Source: Tetrahymena elliotti 4EA (lineage: Eukaryota; Ciliophora; Oligohymenophorea; Hymenostomatida; Tetrahymenidae). Taken from it: a stretch of DNA of 64,000 nt. Made by a program: the position numbers and the translations under genes. Below the pieces are notes generated by a model that searched no databases, had not been told where the DNA came from, and saw nothing but the letters and a program-made list of their open reading frames with translations. Of this stretch, positions 58,459-64,000 are shown in pieces. Every line of letters begins with the position of its first letter. Position 1 is the stretch's first letter. Location of the stretch: positions 367,993 through 431,992 of the forward strand of contig JH720353.1 of the NCBI GenBank assembly GCA_000231825.2, written 5' to 3'.

Positions 58459-61010
58459 GAATATTTTTATTTAAAAAATGGAGACTAAAGATGTTTTGAT
58501 TTGATCTCGTTTTTCAACCTTAGTTAGCTTATTTGGTAATAAGAATTTAAATAATTTATATATAATTATAATAGTTCTGTGAAAAAAAGGATTAATAAAA
58601 TAAATTCAAATAAGCCTTCTTTTTAGCTGTAACAAAGGAGAAGTTTGAATGAATCAATCACATTGGGTTAATAGTTGCTTAGAAAGTGTTTATCACTGGA
58701 TTATATTCCACTCATGATTTAAATTAATTTAGGGAGAATTTAATTAAATTTAGAAGGATTAATCCTAAATTTTTAAATAAGAAAAGTATAATAAAGATAA
58801 CTAAAAATTTATTTAGCCCACCATTAATACATAACAAAGTGTAATACAGTTACTCCTTTGTAAATCTCAAATTAATTAATATTTAATTTCTGTATCTCGC
58901 ATTTAAATTCTCAGAAAATTGTATTAAAGCAGTTAACAGTTAATTTGCTAATGTAGTCTTTTCATAAAAAAAAATAAGTTAGGTAATAATTTATTTATTA
59001 TTGTCTATTAGCTTTTGCTTTCTTAAATTACAAGCTATTATCACTTAAATCTTCCAAAATTTTTTTTAATTATTCTTTCCTTGTTAGAAATATGAAATAG
59101 ATATGAAACAAAATTTCTTTCTTAATTTGTGAGTCTCACCTAAATCCAAAAAGTATTCCTTTGTGAATGCTATTAAAGCTTTTGAAAAGTAAATAGGTGA
59201 AATTTATAGGGATAATAATAACAATAAATCATTTTTCAAAGAGTAACTTAACAATCAAGGAAAGGTGTAGCATAATTTCCTTAAAATCCATTTAAATTGA
59301 TATTCTTGTAATCCCAGTAAGAATTTACCTAATTAAAAAAGGTATTTAATAATTATTCATAAGGAACTTTCATTATATTCACTTTTTTCTATTAATTATT
59401 TAGAATACAGCCATTATAAATTTTTGCAAAAGAATTAAATCTATACCAGCTAATCTGATTATTTCTTAATTACTATGTACTCTAAAATTTATCTCATCTC
59501 TGAAGTAAGATTATTTATTTTTTTTATAAAAAAATTTTAAAAAATTCTAAAATTCTTCTCATAAAAATGAATTTTAAGAAAATTTTGAAATGAACAAAAA
59601 ATAAGTTACAAAAATTTAATTTAATAGACTATGAATGTATTCAGATATGTAAAATTTTGTATTTTTTAACTTTTTTCTGACTATTTCTTATTTGATGTGT
59701 ATTCTAAAATTGAAATTTAATTATTCACAATAACTAGATCATCTCATCGATTTGTAAGTAAATATTTTAATTAACTAAAAGAAAATATCAGTCATTCACC
59801 TCTCAATGTTTTTTTATACCTTCTCTTGGTTACTTTAATATATTTATCTTGGCTAAAAATAAAAACACATATCAAGTTTTAGATATTCATTATAATTTTA
59901 GAATTTTTGTAGGTATTTTTTTATAAATAGTAAATTAATCAATATTAAATAATTTAATAAGATTTTTAGTTTTTTTTATTCTAAAAACAATCAAAACTAA
60001 GTTATGTTTAATAAAAACTTGTATATCAAATTTAATATTTGACTATTAATAATTAAAAATTTATACATTAGATTCTTTCCCTACAATTAAGGAAAGCTAA
60101 ACAAAATAGATTTTTAATTGAATTTATTCTGTTAACACAATTTATAACCACAAAATAAAGTAAAATACTTGAACGGCAAAAGTTATTCTATAAAAATAAA
60201 TTAGAAAAAATAAAAATAATCTTTTATTTTAATTTTTTAAAAGATTATATTTTAAATAAATTTAAACTAATAAGCTAATAGATTCTTAAAAAATAAGTAT
60301 TTATTTCATAAAGTATGCTATTAAAAAATACACTTTTTTATAAACCCAAATTATTTCTCTCAATAAGTTTTTTTTAGTAATTTCAATTAAAATTTCACTT
60401 TTGAAACCGTTTTAATTTACAACAGAAAATGAATAGAATTTAACATTTTTATGAGATTTAATTTAGTCAATAATAAAAAAGCATGAAATGATTTTTAATA
60501 ATAATTGAAAATGAATGTTGAACGTTTATTAGTTTATTTGGAACCTTTAAAAAATTGTTAAAAAGAATCTTTCCTATATGAAAAATAGTAAAAATAAAAA
60601 AGAAGTATTTAATATTTATTAAAAATTAGCTTTTTATTCATGTATAAGGTTGCTTTATTTATAGGATTTAGCCTTTTAATACAGGTAAAATAATTTTGAT
60701 TTTAAAAAAAAAACTTTTTAAGGCTTGTGCATTTATTATTCCATATAAAAACACCCATTTACTTATTAGAAATTCATAAACTAAAGAAAAAAATTCCATT
60801 TTTAGAGCAAAAAATTTATAAAAAGATATTTTTTTCCCTTCACATAAGATTTAATAATTGAAAGATATTTTGAGAAATTAATAATTTAAAACAATAATAT
60901 TAATTTATATGCTTAAATTACTTTTTTAATAAAAAAAATAGTTTTTTATTAACAAAAATATTTTCAATCTTTACAAGACTTTTAATTTTAGCACTTTTAA
61001 CAGCAGCACA
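58459..61010. other. Divergent 2.5-kb intergenic region, mostly featureless
   Basis: This lies between the transporter (-) and CutA (+) and is very AT-rich. Apart from the coding-like remnant listed at 59133-59634, nothing protein-like, repeated or structured was recognised. Promoters of both flanking genes should lie near its ends. Confidence 0.4.
59133..59634 (+). pseudogene. Coding-like remnant with a frame change, unrecognised
   Basis: From 59133 a frame reads SPKSKKYSFVNAIKAFEKQI, then EIYRDNNNNKSFFKEQLNNQ. It then runs into TGA at 59298-59300, while a second frame takes over with FPQNPFKLIFLQSQQEFTQ. A GT..AG candidate intron (gtatttaa..attatttag, ending at 59403) joins that frame to NTAIINFCKRIKSIPANLII, open to TGA at 59632-59634. 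The reading looks like protein with Gln at TAA/TAG but needs a frame change near 59270. No family was recognised. It is either a dead gene or a small gene with a sequence error. Confidence 0.3.
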
Positions 61011-61412
61011 ATGGATAATTAAGAATAAAAAAAAGTTAATGAAGTTACTGTTTTTAATCATTAACTTTCTCCTCTAAGTATGTATTACTGCACTACAGAA
61101 AGTATGGAAAATGCTAAGCAAATTAGTTAGTCTTTAGTAGAAAAGAAATTAGCTGCATGTGTTAACATAATAGGATAAGGTGAATCTTCCGTTATTAGCA
61201 GCGTTTACTTTTGGGATAATAAAGTGAATGAAGATTCCGAATACTTATTGATTATTAAATCAAGAACTGAGCTTTTACAAGAAATTGTTGATGAAATTAA
61301 AAAACTTCACACTTATAAGGTCCCTGAAATAATAGGAACTCCTATTTTTGGAGGAAGTAAGTCCTATCTAGACTGGGTATTTGAAAATACTAAAGAACCA
61401 ATCAAGCTTTGA
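61011..61412 (+). CDS. CUTA: CutA family protein (divalent-cation tolerance homologue)
   Basis: A single exon of 134 codons. After a polar N-terminus of about 25 residues the CutA core begins with YYCTTESMENAKQISQSLVE and KKLAACVNII, matching the family's A-x-x-L-V-E-K-R-L-A-A-C-V-N-I pattern. It continues with VYFWDNKVNEDSEYLLIIKS, YKVPEIIGTPIFGGSKSYLD and W. The family forms trimers of ferredoxin-like subunits. In bacteria it is linked to copper tolerance; in eukaryotes it is found in mitochondria, the secretory path or plastids. No clear presequence is visible here. Length fits the family. The nearest neighbours do not suggest a shared pathway. Confidence 0.93.
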
Positions 61413-61895
61413 TACACAAAAATAAATATATATTTTTTAGTTGTACGGCTAAAATGCAAACATCTAAATATATAATACTAATATCAACAAATATGTATCA
61501 TTCTTATTACATATGATTTTTTATTGATAAAAAAATTAATTTTCTTATTCTTTTGTTATCTTTACCTATTCTCTTTATTATCTTGCTAACATTTAGATTA
61601 TTATCTTACAATTGATAATTTATTGGTAATCAAGGATGCTTTAAATTGACCCATTCATTAATATTAATTTTTACAATATCATTCTGAAATAAATAAAATA
61701 TTTGAAAGGCTGAATAAAGATATTTTATAGGAAATTATTTTAATTTGAATAATCATCTCCAAAAATAATTTAAAACAAAATTAAAAAAAGCCTATTTTAA
61801 ATTAATAAAATCTAAATATCTAATCTTTTATTAATTTATTTATCTATTTCTTGCAAATACTTCTCACTATTTTCTTATCATTTATTGAAATAAAA

Positions 61896-62045
61896 ATGAA
61901 ATCATCAAATGCAATACTTGATAAGTTCACTTTAAATTTACATGAATTTCATAAATTAATAACTGATGAAATTCAAAATACCTATCATTATATTTTTATT
62001 ATTTATGATGATTATTTTATTGATAAATTAGAAGATTTAAAATGA
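61896..62045 (+). CDS. Doubtful small ORF of 49 residues
   Basis: From ATG 61896 the frame reads MKSSNAILDKFTLNLHEFHK and ends in IDKLEDLK before TGA. It looks protein-like and helical, but contains no TAA/TAG Gln codons, no known motif and no partner exon that I could find. It is AT-rich as its surroundings, and chance is a fair explanation. Confidence 0.2.
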   Translation: MKSSNAILDKFTLNLHEFHKLITDEIQNTYHYIFIIYDDYFIDKLEDLK

Positions 62046-62277
62046 TACTTATTTCCTATCTTTTAAATAATTTTATAGTTTCTATTTTCTTTTTAAAATA
62101 TATATATATTTCGAAGACTAAATAGATATTTTAAATTTTAAATATTCTGATTAGGTTTATATTATTTACATTTAAAAATCTTATTAAACTAATACTTTTT
62201 TATTTTGAAATCAAGCTATTTAAAGTTTTTCTCCTTTTGGTAAACTGTTTTTAGCTTTCCTAACTTTATGGTAATTC

Positions 62278-62530
62278 TTAGTATTAAACTGAAAATTGAT
62301 AGGTTTACTCAACTGATATAATTTATAAAATTACAATTTTTGGTGATGTATCATTATTCATAATAGATTATAAAATTGTAAAAACCTAATGTAAATAATT
62401 ATTGGTATTAGACAGAAACTGATAGGTTTACTCAAAAGGGATATAATCTTTTAAGAAATAAAATTTTTTCGAGATTTTATACTTATAATAGATTACAAAA
62501 ATTGGAAAAATCCAATTTAAATATTTCTAC
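62278..62530. repeat. Imperfect tandem repeat, two units of about 124 bp
   Basis: Units 62278-62401 and 62402-about 62530 share the blocks gtatta, gataggtttactcaa, gatataat, aatagatta and aaaa(c/t)c(c/t)aat(g/t)taaat in the same order and spacing. Identity is moderate. It lies about 310 bases upstream of the kinase start codon. Confidence 0.75.
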
Positions 62531-62843
62531 AATATAATAATTATAATAATCACTCATTTTTAAATTTACAAAAATTAAAAAAAAAGATACTGTATCTTAA
62601 ATTTAACAACTAATCTATGGAGTAAAATAACTAATAACAAATCAAAAGATACTACGAATTAATTAAAATGTGCATGGACTCCAGAGTGATTTATATAATT
62701 AATTAATAAACAAATAAAACAAATTTAGTTTTAGAAAACTAAAACCTACTATAAAAATACTGAATTCTTTGATATAAAGAGCAAGACTTAAATCTCATTA
62801 ATTAATCTAAATTACTTACTACACTGGGTAACTGAAATATAAA

Positions 62844-64000
62844 ATGATGGATATTGAATTCTAAACAAAAAATGATAGATGGGAGGATAAATTCTAAAAG
62901 ATAAAACAGCTAGGAGAAGGAACTTATGGTGATGTATTCAAATGCTATGATAAAAATACAAAAGAAGTTGTTGCTGTAAAAAAGATTAAACTCGAAATAT
63001 TCTAAGGAGATGGATTCCCCTCTAGCTCAATGAGAGAAATTTCTATACTAAAAAAAATGAAACATGAAAATGTCGTCCTGTAATTTAAAATTTCCTTTTA
63101 ATTTTTTTCTAAAACTGTTTGGAAATAACCTAATCCCAAGCAATTCTTAACTTCATTTTTAAAGCACGAAAAGTCTTAGGAATGAATCATTTTATTGGAC
63201 AATTTATTTATTGCTACTTTTATGTTCTACTTAGAGCTTTTTTTATTAAAATTCTTTTTTATCAAAAGCCTTAAAGAATTTCAGTTTTAATTTGATGACA
63301 CCAGTCTTTTATTAGTATTTGAATGTCTTGAATCTGATTTAAAATAATATATTGAACGAGAATTTCCACTTGCTCAAATCAAAATCAAAGTAAAAATCTA
63401 TCCATTTTAAAATTATTATCCCTTTATTGTCAATGAAAATAAAATAATGAATAATTTAATTAATTTATTTTATTAAAATTAAGCAAATCATGAAACAAAT
63501 TTTGTAAGGAGTTGATTATTGTCATCAAATGTAGGTCATGCATAGAGATCTAAAACCTCCAAATATTTTAATTTCTTCTAAAGGAAATAATAATTTGATT
63601 GCTAAAATTTCTGATTTTGGACTCGCAAAAACTTTTACTACTCCTTTAGATAGATACACTAAGGAAATAGCAACACTTTGGTATAGAGCTCCAGAAGTTA
63701 TGCTAGGAGATGATAATTATTCAATCACAATTGATATGTGGGCTATTGGTTGTATTTTTATAGAATTAATTACCAAGAGGCCTCCATTTTAAGCTTCATG
63801 CTAAATTGACCAACTTTATTAGATGTTCTAAATATTTGGTACTCCAAATGAATAAGCTTACCCTGGCATATCTAAGCTGCCCGACTATAAAGAAAAGTTT
63901 CCTAAATTCCCAGGACAAGGAATTAAAAAACTTTTACCTGCTAATTTTAATGACCCTGAAGCTTTAGATCTCATTTCAAATATATTAATATTAGATCCTA
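62844..64000 (+). CDS. Cyclin-dependent protein kinase, CDK1/2-like (3' end beyond window)
   Basis: The start is at 62844 or the adjacent ATG at 62847. The Gly-rich loop is LGEGTYGDVFK and the catalytic Lys is in EVVAVKKI. The cyclin-binding helix is GDGFPSSSMREISILKK, where classic CDK1 has PSTAIRE, so the motif is PSSSMRE. An intron 63080-63268 rejoins HENVV to LLKEFQF, and a second, 63390-63483, rejoins IKIK to QIMKQILQGVDYCH. The catalytic loop is MHRDLKPPN, with Pro where most CDKs have Gln. The DFGLAK and activation segment DRYTKEIATLWYRAPE keep the Thr phosphorylated by CAK. DMWAIGCIFIELITKRPPF and the GTPNE block follow. The frame is still open at the window end. It is probably a cell-cycle kinase; which ciliate CDK it is cannot be decided without a tree. 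Confidence 0.93.

Larger units (their letters stand above)
61413..62843. other. Intergenic region before the kinase gene
   Basis: AT-rich, between two plus-strand genes. It contains a short doubtful frame (61896-62045) and an imperfect tandem repeat (62278-62530), listed separately. It also contains the presumed promoter of the kinase gene in the last 200 bases. Confidence 0.4.

Overview
The window is a ciliate macronuclear-type sequence, most likely Tetrahymena or a close relative. Three things show this. Overall base composition is very AT-rich. Every convincing reading frame is full of in-frame TAA and TAG codons at positions where homologues carry glutamine or other polar residues, and ends at TGA. 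Introns are short to medium, AT-rich and GT..AG. Standard-code reading therefore breaks nearly every gene. Products were identified by translating by eye with TAA/TAG = Gln and TGA = stop; no database search was run. Outer gene coordinates are mostly exact, while intron edges are exact only where stated.

Region 1 (1-17.4 kb) is an expanded and decaying gene family. Seven minus-strand copies of a secreted protein of about 340-353 residues lie in a row. They have the outline of a pepsin-like aspartyl protease but apparently lack both catalytic Asp motifs. Copies at 1934-2959, 4557-5585 and 13420-14481 read as intact. The copy at 9936-10926 is interrupted by an assembly gap. Copies at 7036-7990, 15240-15761 and 1-195 are broken. 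Long stretches of flanking DNA were duplicated with the genes. Two poorly resolved plus-strand genes or gene remnants (738-1336 and 8416-9605) sit between copies.

Region 2 (17.4-27.4 kb) is one very long plus-strand gene for a giant surface protein: signal peptide, cysteine-rich furin/growth-factor-receptor-like repeats, a beta-helix-like Gly-Gly-Ala repeat region, and a multi-pass membrane domain with a cytoplasmic tail.

Region 3 (28-64 kb) holds ordinary, well-spaced, mostly housekeeping genes: PP2A catalytic subunit (-), Integrator subunit 11 (+), a membrane RING-H2 ubiquitin ligase (+), a protein with two cyclic-nucleotide-binding domains (-), ribosomal protein uL22/RPL17 (-), an unrecognised membrane protein (-), mitochondrial-type methylenetetrahydrofolate dehydrogenase/cyclohydrolase (+), a stand-alone receiver-domain response regulator (-), a kelch-repeat protein (-), a cytochrome b5-fused front-end fatty acid desaturase (-), an EamA/DMT-type transporter (-), CutA (+), and a cyclin-dependent kinase (+, running off the window end). 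There is no sign of operons: genes are separated by 0.5-2.5 kb of AT-rich DNA. A few intergenic stretches hold coding-like remnants. No rRNA, tRNA, CRISPR or telomeric C4A2/G4T2 repeats were seen.
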